Source: Actinomycetota bacterium (GTDB lineage Bacteria > Actinomycetota > Actinomycetes > Nanopelagicales > Nanopelagicaceae). Taken from it: a stretch of 6,369 nt of DNA. Under the pieces are notes generated by a model. It was not told where the DNA came from. It searched no databases and saw only the letters and a list, made by a program, of their open reading frames with translations. Location: positions 1-6,369 of the forward strand of contig CANLTP010000055.1 in assembly GCA_947494085.1 (NCBI GenBank), given 5' to 3'. Both the position numbers and the translations under genes were made by a program. Below, one piece after another: positions 1 to 6,369 of the stretch (its first letter is position 1; every line of letters starts with the position of its first letter).

Positions 1-482
1 CCTGTGATGTTTATGGTCGATTCTTAATTCGAATGCAAGAACTTGAACAATCACTTCGAATTATTGAACAAGCTTGCGACAAGTTAGATAAATCTGAAGG
101 TCAACCAGTAATGGTTGCAGATAAGAAGATTGCTTGGCCATCACAACTTTCAGTTGGCAGTGATGGAATGGGTAACTCACTAGAACATATCCGTGAAATT
201 ATGGGAACTTCTATGGAATCACTTATTCACCACTTCAAGTTAGTTACAGAAGGATTCCGAGTTCCAGCCGGCCAGGTTTATGCCGCAGTTGAATCACCAC
301 GTGGTGAGACCGGAGTTCACTTAGTTTCTGATGGTGGAACCAGACCATATCGAGTCCACTTCCGTGAACCATCTTTCAATAATCTTCAAGCAATTTCAGC
401 AATGGCCGAAGGTGGAATGATTGCCGATGTTGTTGGCGCTGTTGCATCAATCGATCCAGTTATGGGTGGGGTTGATCGCTAA
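1..482 (+). CDS. nuoD: NADH-quinone oxidoreductase subunit D, C-terminal part (5' truncated)
   Basis: NuoD (49 kDa subunit) is a peripheral-arm subunit of complex I. With NuoB and NuoH it forms the quinone-reduction site on the cytoplasmic face of the membrane. The frame is open to the window's left edge. The first complete codon is at 3, and 159 residues are readable to the TAA at 480-482, so roughly the first 60% of the gene is missing. The ATG at 33 is an internal Met, because the upstream codons read [10 protein letters not shown], a normal NuoD segment. Family signatures include [44 protein letters not shown] and the terminal [12 protein letters not shown]. The conserved quinone-site His and Tyr lie in the missing N-terminal part and cannot be checked. 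The fragment's first residue is Cys where, from memory, Gly is usual. The stop overlaps the nuoE start by one base (TAATG). Identification is firm. Confidence 0.97.
   Translation, partial: CDVYGRFLIRMQELEQSLRIIEQACDKLDKSEGQPVMVADKKIAWPSQLSVGSDGMGNSLEHIREIMGTSMESLIHHFKLVTEGFRVPAGQVYAAVESPRGETGVHLVSDGGTRPYRVHFREPSFNNLQAISAMAEGGMIADVVGAVASIDPVMGGVDR
464..471 (+). promoter_or_regulatory. Candidate ribosome binding site for nuoE inside the nuoD end
   Basis: The G-rich stretch GGGTGGGG ends 10 bases before the nuoE ATG at 482. It lies in the codons for the conserved nuoD ending MGGV, so the protein constraint alone could explain it. It is the only Shine-Dalgarno-like sequence near this start. With the TAATG stop/start overlap it suggests that nuoE is translated by coupling to nuoD. 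Confidence 0.45.
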
Positions 483-1108
483 TGAATTTCACTCCTGATC
501 AATTGAAAATAATGGATTCAATCATTGCCAGATATCCAAGATCACGTTCTGCAGTAATGCCTTTGCTGCATTATGTGCAGGCACTAGATGGCTATGTAAC
601 ACCACGTGGCATTGAAAAAATCTCTGAATTACTAAATATTTCTACCGCCGAAGTAACTGCAGTGTCATCGTTCTATACCCAGTATCGGACCGAACCTGCT
701 GGCGAATATCACGTAGGCGTTTGTATCAATACCTTGTGCGCGGTTATGGGCGGGGATGAAATTTATAAATCACTAGAAGATCATCTTGGAATCAAGAATC
801 ACGAAACAACTGCAGATGGCAAGGTTTCAATCGAAAGAATTGAATGTAACGCAGCTTGCGATTACGCACCTGTCGTTATGGTCAATTGGGAATTTTATGA
901 CAATCAAACTCCGCAGAGCGTTAAAGATTTGGTTGATGGCGCCCGTGCTGGAAATCCAACAGCACCAACGCGTGGACCAAAAACTCTTCGCACTTGGAAA
1001 CAGAATTCCGAAGTTCTTGCTGGCTTAAATGATGGACTTGCTAACGAAGGTGTATCTGCTGGCGAAGCAACGTTACTTGGACTCAAGATTGCTAAAGGTG
1101 GAAAATAA
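482..1108 (+). CDS. nuoE: NADH-quinone oxidoreductase subunit E (24 kDa, 2Fe-2S)
   Basis: NuoE is a thioredoxin-fold subunit of the NADH dehydrogenase module. It pairs with NuoF and holds the off-path 2Fe-2S cluster N1a in the cytoplasmic arm. The 208-residue product has a helical N-terminal domain (about 1-70, with YPRSRSAVMPLLHYVQ and SSFYTQYR). The cluster domain follows, with ligands C81 and C86 (C-x4-C) and C122 and C126 (C-x3-C in ECNAACDYAP). These four are the only cysteines in the protein. Residues after about 145 form a tail rich in Gly, Ala, Thr and Lys, beyond the compact core. The E. coli protein is about 166 residues, and longer C-termini occur in actinobacterial NuoE (from memory). 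The ATG at 482 is chosen because it overlaps the nuoD stop and gives the family-typical N-terminus TPDQLKIMDSIIARYPR. The stop abuts nuoF directly. Confidence 0.97.
   Translation: MNFTPDQLKIMDSIIARYPRSRSAVMPLLHYVQALDGYVTPRGIEKISELLNISTAEVTAVSSFYTQYRTEPAGEYHVGVCINTLCAVMGGDEIYKSLEDHLGIKNHETTADGKVSIERIECNAACDYAPVVMVNWEFYDNQTPQSVKDLVDGARAGNPTAPTRGPKTLRTWKQNSEVLAGLNDGLANEGVSAGEATLLGLKIAKGGK
1096..1101 (+). promoter_or_regulatory. Ribosome binding site for nuoF
   Basis: AGGTGG lies 7 bases before the nuoF ATG at 1109, within the last codons of nuoE. It is a good Shine-Dalgarno match with normal spacing and supports 1109 as the start. Confidence 0.75.
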
Positions 1109-2410
1109 ATGAGTAAGTTAACTCCAGTCCTCTCAGCAAACTGGGATGATAAAGATTCATTCACTATTGAAGGCTACAAACGTGCTGGTGGATATCAGGC
1201 CGTAACAAAAGCTTTGGCAATGGAACCTGACGCAGTAATCACAATGATTAAAGATTCTGGATTGCGCGGTCGCGGTGGCGCAGGATTCCCAACTGGAAGC
1301 AAATGGGGATTTATTCCACAAGGCGATAACAAAGAACATTACTTAGTAGTTAATGCCGATGAATCTGAGCCAGGAACTTGTAAAGATACGCCGTTACTTC
1401 TTGCAAACCCACATGTTTTGATCGAAGGAATAATTATTGGGTCATATGCGATCCGGGCTAATCATGCATTTATTTATCTTCGTGGTGAAATCGTTCATGT
1501 TTATCGCCGCGTTCAACAAGCAATTGAAGATGCGTATAAAGCGGGTTTGCTTGGAAAGAACATTGGCGGCAAAGGCTTCGATCTAGAACTTACTTTGCAT
1601 GCTGGTGCAGGTGCTTATATTTGCGGTGAAGAGACAGCGCTTCTGGATTCACTTGAAGGTTTTCGTGGTCAACCAAGGCTACGTCCACCATTCCCAGCAA
1701 TTGCTGGTTTATATGCAAAGCCAACAGTTGTTAACAATGTGGAATCCATTGCATCGGTTCCAGCAATCATTAAAAATGGCGTTGAATGGTTTCAAACCAT
1801 GGGAACCGAGAAGAGCAAAGGCTTTACGCTTTACTCACTTTCAGGCCATGTAAATAATCCAGGACAGTTTGAAGCACCACTCGGAATAACTCTCCGCGAA
1901 ATACTAGAACTTGCTGGCGGGGTTCGCACCGGACATAAACTTAAATTCTGGACTCCTGGTGGTTCATCAACGCCAATGTTTACCGATGAACATTTAGATA
2001 CTCCACTTGATTACGAAGGTGTATCTGCGGCCGGATCAATGCTCGGCACCAAAGCACTTCAGATTTTTGATGAAACAACTTGTGTTATCCGCGCAACTCT
2101 TCGTTGGTGCGAATTTTATAAACACGAATCATGTGGAAAGTGCACACCTTGTCGCGAAGGAACCTGGTGGCTAGTTCAGATGCTCCAAGATCTTGAAGAT
2201 GGCAAAGGAACTGAAGCCGACTTAGCAAAGCTCCTTGATCTCTGTGACAATATTGCAGGCCGTTCATTCTGCGCACTTGCAGATGGTGCTGTTGCACCAA
2301 TTATCTCGTCACTTAAATATTTCCGTGATGAATACTTGGAACACCAACGCAATGGTGGTTGCCCATTTGATCCAGTGGCATCAACAATTTTCAAGACCGT
2401 TGGTGCATAA
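1109..2410 (+). CDS. nuoF: NADH-quinone oxidoreductase subunit F (51 kDa, NADH/FMN-binding)
   Basis: NuoF is the electron entry point of complex I. It oxidises NADH, reduces FMN, and passes electrons to its 4Fe-4S cluster N3 and on to NuoG. The 433-residue length is normal for the family. The FMN/NADH fold shows the glycine-rich GLRGRGGAGFPTG at 51-63, NADESEPGTCKD at 82-93, HAGAGAYICGEETALL at 164-179, GQPRLRPPFPA at 187-197 and PTVVNNVES at 205-213. A ubiquitin-like (SLBB) region around 240-320 follows. The C-terminal helical domain carries the N3 ligands C342, C345 and C348 (SCGKCTPCREG) and C388 (SFCALAD). All four cluster ligands are present, so the subunit should be active. There are six further cysteines (91, 172, 325, 334, 379, 418). 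The start at 1109 abuts the nuoE stop and has a clear ribosome binding site. The stop abuts nuoG. Confidence 0.98.
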   Translation: MSKLTPVLSANWDDKDSFTIEGYKRAGGYQAVTKALAMEPDAVITMIKDSGLRGRGGAGFPTGSKWGFIPQGDNKEHYLVVNADESEPGTCKDTPLLLANPHVLIEGIIIGSYAIRANHAFIYLRGEIVHVYRRVQQAIEDAYKAGLLGKNIGGKGFDLELTLHAGAGAYICGEETALLDSLEGFRGQPRLRPPFPAIAGLYAKPTVVNNVESIASVPAIIKNGVEWFQTMGTEKSKGFTLYSLSGHVNNPGQFEAPLGITLREILELAGGVRTGHKLKFWTPGGSSTPMFTDEHLDTPLDYEGVSAAGSMLGTKALQIFDETTCVIRATLRWCEFYKHESCGKCTPCREGTWWLVQMLQDLEDGKGTEADLAKLLDLCDNIAGRSFCALADGAVAPIISSLKYFRDEYLEHQRNGGCPFDPVASTIFKTVGA

Positions 2411-4750
2411 ATGACTCCAGAACAAGCACTGCTTGAAACTCAAACAGCAGTCGAAATGATCACTGTTGTAATTGATGGCTTTGAAGTAACTGTTCCAAAG
2501 GGAACTTTGGTTATTCGCGCAGCTGAAAAATTAGGAATTCAGATTCCACGCTTCTGTGATCATCCATTACTGGAACCGGTAGGTGCTTGTCGTCAGTGTT
2601 TAGTTGATATTGAAATCAATGGTCGCGCATTTCCAAAGCCACAAGCTTCATGCACAATTCCGGTAGAAAATAATATGATTGTAAAGACCCAATTAACTTC
2701 GCCAGTTGCTGAAAAAGCTCAAGCAGGAGTTATGGAATTCCTTCTTATTAACCATCCACTTGATTGCCCAGTCTGCGATAAAGGTGGTGAGTGCCCGCTT
2801 CAAAATCAAGCCATGAGTACGGGCCGACCAGAATCTCGCTTCGAAGGCGTTAAGCGAACATTTGAAAAACCAGTTGCAATTTCTTCTCAAGTATTACTCG
2901 ATCGTGAACGTTGTGTTCTCTGTGCCCGCTGCACTCGCTTCTCTGAACAAATCGCTGGCGATCCATTTATTACTTTGAATGACCGGGGCGCACTGCAACA
3001 AGTTGGTATTTATGAAGAAGATCCATTTGAATCTTATTACTCTGGAAATACTGTTCAGATCTGCCCAGTTGGCGCACTAACCGGAACCTCATATCGATTC
3101 CGAGCCCGCCCATTTGATTTAGTCTCAGTTGATTCGGCTTGTGAACATTGTGCTTCAGGATGTGCAATGCGCACCGATATTCGTCGCGGAAAAACGCTGC
3201 GCCGCCTTGCCGGAGATGATGCTTCCGTTAATGAAGAGTGGAATTGCGATAAAGGTCGCTGGGCATTTAAGTATTTAACAAGTAGAGAGCGCGTAACTTC
3301 ACCAATGATTCGCGGTGAAGATGGCGAACTTCATGAAGCGTCATGGCCAGAAGCTATTGCATTCGCTGCTACTGGATTGAAAGGTAAGCGGGCTGGCGTA
3401 TTAGTCGGTGGCCGAGCAACTGTTGAAGATGCATACGGCTATAGCAAATTTGCAAGAGTTGCACTTGGAACAAATGACATTGATTTCCGATCTCGTCCAT
3501 ATTCTGAAGAAGAGACCGCTTTCTTAAGTAGCGTTGCACTTGGTTTGAAAACTACATATAAAGATATTGATAAGGCGGATCAAGTTGTGTTGCTTGGTTT
3601 TGAACCTGAAGAAGAATCGCCAATTGTTTTCCTGAGAATCTACAAGCAATTTCGTAAGCGCGCTCTAACTGTAATAAGTGATGCACCTGTTGCAAGCCGC
3701 GGATCAGTAAAGCTAAACGCAAAATCAATTTCGGATATCAAAACAATCTCAGGGCTAACCGCGAAGAGCGTTATCTTGGTTGGCGAACGTCTTGCTGAAA
3801 AATCTGGTGCACTTTCTAGCGCAGTAGATTTAGCAGAGAAATCAGGAGCCAAGTTGGCTTGGATTCCGCGTCGCGCAGGTGAACGTGGTGCACTTGCAGC
3901 TGGTGCAATCGCAACACTTCTTCCAGGCGGTCGACCAGTCTCTGAGGCAAGTGCCCGCGTAGATGTTGCGGCTGCGTGGTCTGTTGATTCACTTCCAACT
4001 AATCCTGGACGTTCAACTACTGAAATTTTACATGCGCTTACTGTTAAAAATCTTGATGCAGTTGTAGTTGGTGGAGTAGATCCACTTGATATTTCAAACA
4101 GTGCACTTTCACAATTATTGAATTCCTTTGTTGTTTCACTCGAGATTACACATAGCTCGGTAACAGCGGTAGCAGATGTTGTTCTTCCAGTTGCAGCGGT
4201 AATTGAAAAGAGTGGCTCTTTCCAAGACTGGCAAGGAAGCACACGAACTTTTGATAAAGCCATAACCGATTCACTTTCAAGAAGTGATGTCCGCATTCTT
4301 TCGATGATTGCCGATGAAATGGGAACACCAATTAATCTGCCTACGGTTGCAGCTACTGCGCGTGAAATTGCTGCGCTTGGTAACTGGGATGGTAAGAAAA
4401 TTGAATTTGAGAAAACTTCTGAAGCTAAACCGATTATTGCGGAAGGCAAGCTGCACTTAACGTCATGGCGCTTATTGTTGGATCTAGGAACTTTGCAAGA
4501 TGGCGAAGCAAACTTAGCTGGCACGGCACGTAAAGCCAGTGCCAGAATTTCAAAAAGTAGAGCAGAAAAACTTGGAGTTAATGAAGGTGGACTTGTTTCA
4601 ATTTCATCTGACTTAGGCTCATTGAAACTCCCAGTCGAAATTAGCGAGATGGCTGATGATCAAATTTGGGTTCCACGTAATTCAATTGACTCACAAGTAA
4701 TTGCGAATCTAGGATTCGTAAGCGGCCAAGTTACGGTGGTAAAAGCATGA
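2411..4750 (+). CDS. nuoG: NADH-quinone oxidoreductase subunit G (75 kDa, multi-cluster iron-sulfur)
   Basis: NuoG relays electrons from NuoF towards NuoI through a chain of iron-sulfur clusters. Visible sites in the 779-residue product are: 2Fe-2S N1b at C49, C60, C63, C81; the His-ligated 4Fe-4S N5 at H115, C119, C122, C128; N4 at C168, C171, C174, C218; and the lineage-restricted off-path N7 at C244, C247, C251, C279. These 15 cysteines are the only ones in the protein. After about residue 290 comes a molybdopterin-oxidoreductase-like domain that in NuoG generally has no cofactor. It contains the actinobacterial-looking [13 protein letters not shown] and LLPGGRPV (486-508), then [15 protein letters not shown] (588-602) and a C-terminal molybdopterin-binding-like fold (about 705-779). 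The ATG at 2411 abuts nuoF and gives a 15-residue extension before the ferredoxin fold. M16 at 2456 is an alternative start without a better ribosome binding site. A weak GGTG at 2402 precedes 2411. The stop overlaps nuoH by 4 bases. Confidence 0.97.
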   Translation: MTPEQALLETQTAVEMITVVIDGFEVTVPKGTLVIRAAEKLGIQIPRFCDHPLLEPVGACRQCLVDIEINGRAFPKPQASCTIPVENNMIVKTQLTSPVAEKAQAGVMEFLLINHPLDCPVCDKGGECPLQNQAMSTGRPESRFEGVKRTFEKPVAISSQVLLDRERCVLCARCTRFSEQIAGDPFITLNDRGALQQVGIYEEDPFESYYSGNTVQICPVGALTGTSYRFRARPFDLVSVDSACEHCASGCAMRTDIRRGKTLRRLAGDDASVNEEWNCDKGRWAFKYLTSRERVTSPMIRGEDGELHEASWPEAIAFAATGLKGKRAGVLVGGRATVEDAYGYSKFARVALGTNDIDFRSRPYSEEETAFLSSVALGLKTTYKDIDKADQVVLLGFEPEEESPIVFLRIYKQFRKRALTVISDAPVASRGSVKLNAKSISDIKTISGLTAKSVILVGERLAEKSGALSSAVDLAEKSGAKLAWIPRRAGERGALAAGAIATLLPGGRPVSEASARVDVAAAWSVDSLPTNPGRSTTEILHALTVKNLDAVVVGGVDPLDISNSALSQLLNSFVVSLEITHSSVTAVADVVLPVAAVIEKSGSFQDWQGSTRTFDKAITDSLSRSDVRILSMIADEMGTPINLPTVAATAREIAALGNWDGKKIEFEKTSEAKPIIAEGKLHLTSWRLLLDLGTLQDGEANLAGTARKASARISKSRAEKLGVNEGGLVSISSDLGSLKLPVEISEMADDQIWVPRNSIDSQVIANLGFVSGQVTVVKA
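4735..4740 (+). promoter_or_regulatory. Candidate ribosome binding site for nuoH inside the nuoG end
   Basis: GGTGGT lies 6 bases before the nuoH ATG at 4747, within the last nuoG codons. Together with the ATGA stop/start overlap it supports 4747 as the start and coupled translation. As a Shine-Dalgarno match it is moderate. Confidence 0.55.
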
Positions 4751-5982
4751 CAAATGCCGAAATAATTGCTACTGATCCAGGTTGGATAATTCTTGTAAAG
4801 GGATTACTCATTTTTATTGTCTGCGTGGTTGCAACACTTATGTCAGTCTGGGGAGAGCGTCGATTAGTTGCGCGGATGCAACAACGTCTTGGGCCTAACC
4901 GAGTCGGTCCTTTTGGCTTGATTCAGTCTCTCGCAGATGGTGTAAAGCTCGCCCTCAAAGAAGATTTAATTCCAAAAGCTGCGGATCGCATTGTCTTTGT
5001 CCTTGCGCCAATCATCAGTGCAACAACTTGCTTTATGGCATTTGCGGTAATTCCACTATCTGGAAAAGTAAATCTCTTTGGCCGTGAAACCGTAATGCAA
5101 CTAACCGATATTCCGGTTGGAGTTTTATACGTTCTTGCAATTGCTTCAGTTGGTGTTTATGGAATTGTTTTGGCCGGTTGGTCTTCAGGTTCAACTTATC
5201 CATTACTTGGTGGCCTTCGTTCGAGCGCCCAAGTTATTTCATATGAAGTTGCTATGGGACTTTCACTCGTTGCAGTATTTATTTATGCAGGATCGATGTC
5301 TACTGCTGAAATCGTCGAAGCTCAGAATCAATGGTGGTTCTGTGTAACGCTATTCCCATCTTTCGTCATTTATGCAATCTCTATGGTCGGCGAGACAAAT
5401 CGTGCGCCATTCGATTTAGCTGAAGCTGAAGGTGAACTTGTTGGTGGATTCCATACCGAATATTCATCACTTAAATTCGCACTCTTTTTCTTGGCAGAGT
5501 ATGTAAACATTGTTGCAGTTTCAGCACTTGCAACAACTCTCTTCCTCGGCGGATATCACGCACTTCCTGGACTTGGTTTTACCGAAAGTTGGCTTGGTGG
5601 TTGGTTCACAGTTATTTGGTTCTTAGCTAAGGTTGTTTTCTTCTTCTTCTTCTTCGTCTGGCTACGTGGAACTCTTCCAAGACTTCGCTACGACCAATTT
5701 ATGAAATTTGGCTGGAAAGTTCTGATTCCATTCTCTTTGCTTTGGATCATGATTGTTTCAACGCTGCGCGTTCTCTCACAACAAGGCGCGCCTCGTGCCG
5801 TATTAATTGGATTTAGCTTCGGAATCGTTCTTCTAGTTCTTGCCGGCTCGAGCCTCTTTGAATCATCGAAGAAGCGTCGCGCATCAGAAGATGCGCTAGG
5901 AGAAGTTCCTGCCCCAAGTTTCCCAGTCCCTGCAATTCCAGGAAAAACAAATAAAAATAGAGCGGAGCAAATAAATGGATAA
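4747..5982 (+). CDS. nuoH: NADH-quinone oxidoreductase subunit H (membrane, quinone-site subunit)
   Basis: NuoH (ND1) is the integral membrane subunit that joins the peripheral and membrane arms and lines the quinone channel. Its charged residues begin the coupling pathway to the proton pumps. The 411-residue product has about nine hydrophobic segments by eye, near 14-35, 82-105, 124-144, 164-182, 197-214, 245-268, 284-304, 322-340 and 350-371. Signatures are [20 protein letters not shown] (35-54) with [14 protein letters not shown] after it, the cytoplasmic quinone-site loop from [10 protein letters not shown] (215-224) to GGFHTEYSS (233-241), and [13 protein letters not shown] (307-319). 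Residue 225 is Ala where the family normally has Pro. Residues 298-303 are six Phe, all TTC. The polar tail (about 373-411, Lys- and Pro-rich) is variable in actinobacteria. The ATG at 4747 overlaps the nuoG stop, and the gene's end overlaps nuoI by 8 bases. Confidence 0.97.
   Translation: MTNAEIIATDPGWIILVKGLLIFIVCVVATLMSVWGERRLVARMQQRLGPNRVGPFGLIQSLADGVKLALKEDLIPKAADRIVFVLAPIISATTCFMAFAVIPLSGKVNLFGRETVMQLTDIPVGVLYVLAIASVGVYGIVLAGWSSGSTYPLLGGLRSSAQVISYEVAMGLSLVAVFIYAGSMSTAEIVEAQNQWWFCVTLFPSFVIYAISMVGETNRAPFDLAEAEGELVGGFHTEYSSLKFALFFLAEYVNIVAVSALATTLFLGGYHALPGLGFTESWLGGWFTVIWFLAKVVFFFFFFVWLRGTLPRLRYDQFMKFGWKVLIPFSLLWIMIVSTLRVLSQQGAPRAVLIGFSFGIVLLVLAGSSLFESSKKRRASEDALGEVPAPSFPVPAIPGKTNKNRAEQING
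5638..5655 (+). repeat. (TTC)6 codon run in nuoH
   Basis: Six perfect TTC triplets in frame encode F298-F303 in a membrane helix just before the [11 protein letters not shown] motif. They sit in a 20-base pyrimidine run (5636-5655). Strand slippage here would add or remove whole Phe residues without shifting the frame. Conservation of hydrophobicity in this helix is the simplest explanation. The identical codon choice is what makes it a DNA repeat. Confidence 0.9.
5964..5967 (+). promoter_or_regulatory. Ribosome binding site for nuoI inside the nuoH end
   Basis: GGAG lies 7 bases before the ATG at 5975, within nuoH codons. It identifies 5975 as the nuoI start, although this start falls 8 bases inside the nuoH reading frame. 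Confidence 0.7.
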
Positions 5983-6369
5983 CTCATTAACTCCGCGTTC
6001 CAATGATCTCGGTTTAACTGCGGCAGCGAAGGCAAATACCCCAATTAAGAGCCAGGAAGCAAAAAGTTTTGGCAAGCAACTTCAAGGCTTCTGGGTAACT
6101 TTTATTACAATTTTTAAGAAGCCAAATACGGTTCAATATCCAGAGGTTAAAGAGCCAACCGCGGAACGTTTTCATGGTCGCCATCAATTAAATCGTTATG
6201 ACGATGGTCTTGAAAAATGTATTGGTTGCGAACTCTGTGCCTGGGCCTGCCCAGCAGATGCAATTCTTGTTGAAGGCGAAACAAATACTGAAGATGAGAG
6301 ATATTCACCGGGAGAGCGTTACGGCAAGGTTTATCAAATAAATTACTTACGTTGCGTTTTCTGTGGACT
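5975..6369 (+). CDS. nuoI: NADH-quinone oxidoreductase subunit I, N-terminal part (3' truncated)
   Basis: NuoI (TYKY, 23 kDa) is a double 4Fe-4S ferredoxin-like subunit. Its clusters N6a and N6b carry electrons from the NuoG side to NuoB and the quinone site. The window edge cuts the gene after 131 complete codons plus two bases. A variable polar N-terminus (about 1-33) is followed by an amphipathic segment ([13 protein letters not shown], 38-50) that in the family lies on the membrane surface, then [11 protein letters not shown]. The first cluster motif is complete: C82, C85, C88 and C92 in [12 protein letters not shown]. The second begins with C127 and C130 (RCVFCG) and then runs off the window. 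In this fold the last Cys of each motif ligates the other cluster, so the binding set cannot be fully checked. The loop [20 protein letters not shown] is of the actinobacterial type. The start has a good ribosome binding site and overlaps the end of nuoH. Confidence 0.96.
   Translation, partial: MDNSLTPRSNDLGLTAAAKANTPIKSQEAKSFGKQLQGFWVTFITIFKKPNTVQYPEVKEPTAERFHGRHQLNRYDDGLEKCIGCELCAWACPADAILVEGETNTEDERYSPGERYGKVYQINYLRCVFCG

Noticed and set aside
33..482. Treating the ATG at 33 as the start of a small 149-residue gene
   Set aside because: The same frame is open to the left edge and the ten codons before it read as a normal NuoD segment, so this is the end of a truncated nuoD.
3640..4524. 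A 294-codon open frame on the - strand opposite nuoG
   Set aside because: Its wobble positions coincide with those of nuoG. In this phase antisense stops arise mainly where nuoG has Tyr, His or Gln codons after suitable third bases, and nuoG here has no Tyr and few His or Gln. The product is low-complexity (Ser/Ala/Arg-rich), resembles no family I know, and has no ribosome binding site I could recognise.
2456..4750. A shorter nuoG starting at Met16
   Set aside because: No good ribosome binding site precedes 2456, while 2411 abuts the nuoF stop as at the other junctions. A short extension before the ferredoxin fold is usual in actinobacterial NuoG. It remains possible.
2411..4750. NuoG as a formate dehydrogenase or other molybdopterin enzyme
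   Set aside because: The molybdopterin-like domain has no Cys or Sec at any possible active site. The full N1b/N5/N4/N7 set and the position between nuoF and nuoH fit NuoG.
5688..6044. A 118-codon - strand open frame across the nuoH/nuoI junction
   Set aside because: It lies opposite two well-supported conserved genes, and its product has no recognisable domain.
1..6369. A hidden novel system, mobile element, CRISPR array or RNA gene
   Set aside because: Essentially every base belongs to a recognised nuo gene on the + strand. I found no spare non-coding stretch, array-like repeat or tRNA-like segment by eye.

Overview
This window is a tightly packed, single-strand stretch of a nuo operon, which encodes the proton-pumping NADH:quinone oxidoreductase (respiratory complex I, NDH-1). 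In order on the + strand it holds the 3' end of nuoD, complete nuoE, nuoF, nuoG and nuoH, and the 5' part of nuoI, cut by the window edge. This is the standard D-E-F-G-H-I order. nuoC would be expected before the window and nuoJ-N after it. No intergenic stretch exceeds a few bases. I see no RNA gene, mobile element, CRISPR array, attachment site, internal terminator or promoter.

Organism: the protein signatures look actinobacterial, judged from memory of that family. They include the NuoD C-terminus ending in PVMGGVDR, the NuoG tract around PRRAGERGA and LLPGGRPV, the NuoH core [13 protein letters not shown], and the NuoI loop [14 protein letters not shown]. The DNA is nevertheless AT-leaning: two 60-base lines I counted gave 38% and 48% GC, and codons mostly end in A or T. 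That combination fits a low-GC, streamlined aquatic actinobacterium, for example the freshwater acI/Nanopelagicales group. This assignment is inference.

How the genes work together: NuoF binds NADH and FMN. NuoE and NuoG carry iron-sulfur clusters that complete the electron-input module. NuoI passes electrons through two 4Fe-4S clusters towards the quinone site, which lies between NuoD and membrane-embedded NuoH. All expected cluster-binding residues are present in NuoE, NuoF and NuoG, and NuoI is intact as far as it can be read, so the complex looks functional. Adjacent genes touch or overlap: 1-base overlap D/E, direct abutment E/F and F/G, 4-base overlap G/H, 8-base overlap H/I. This indicates one transcript with translational coupling.

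I found no undescribed system. The points worth a second look are small: NuoG has only cluster-ligand cysteines, a near-invariant proline is replaced in NuoH, and NuoH carries a six-fold TTC codon run.
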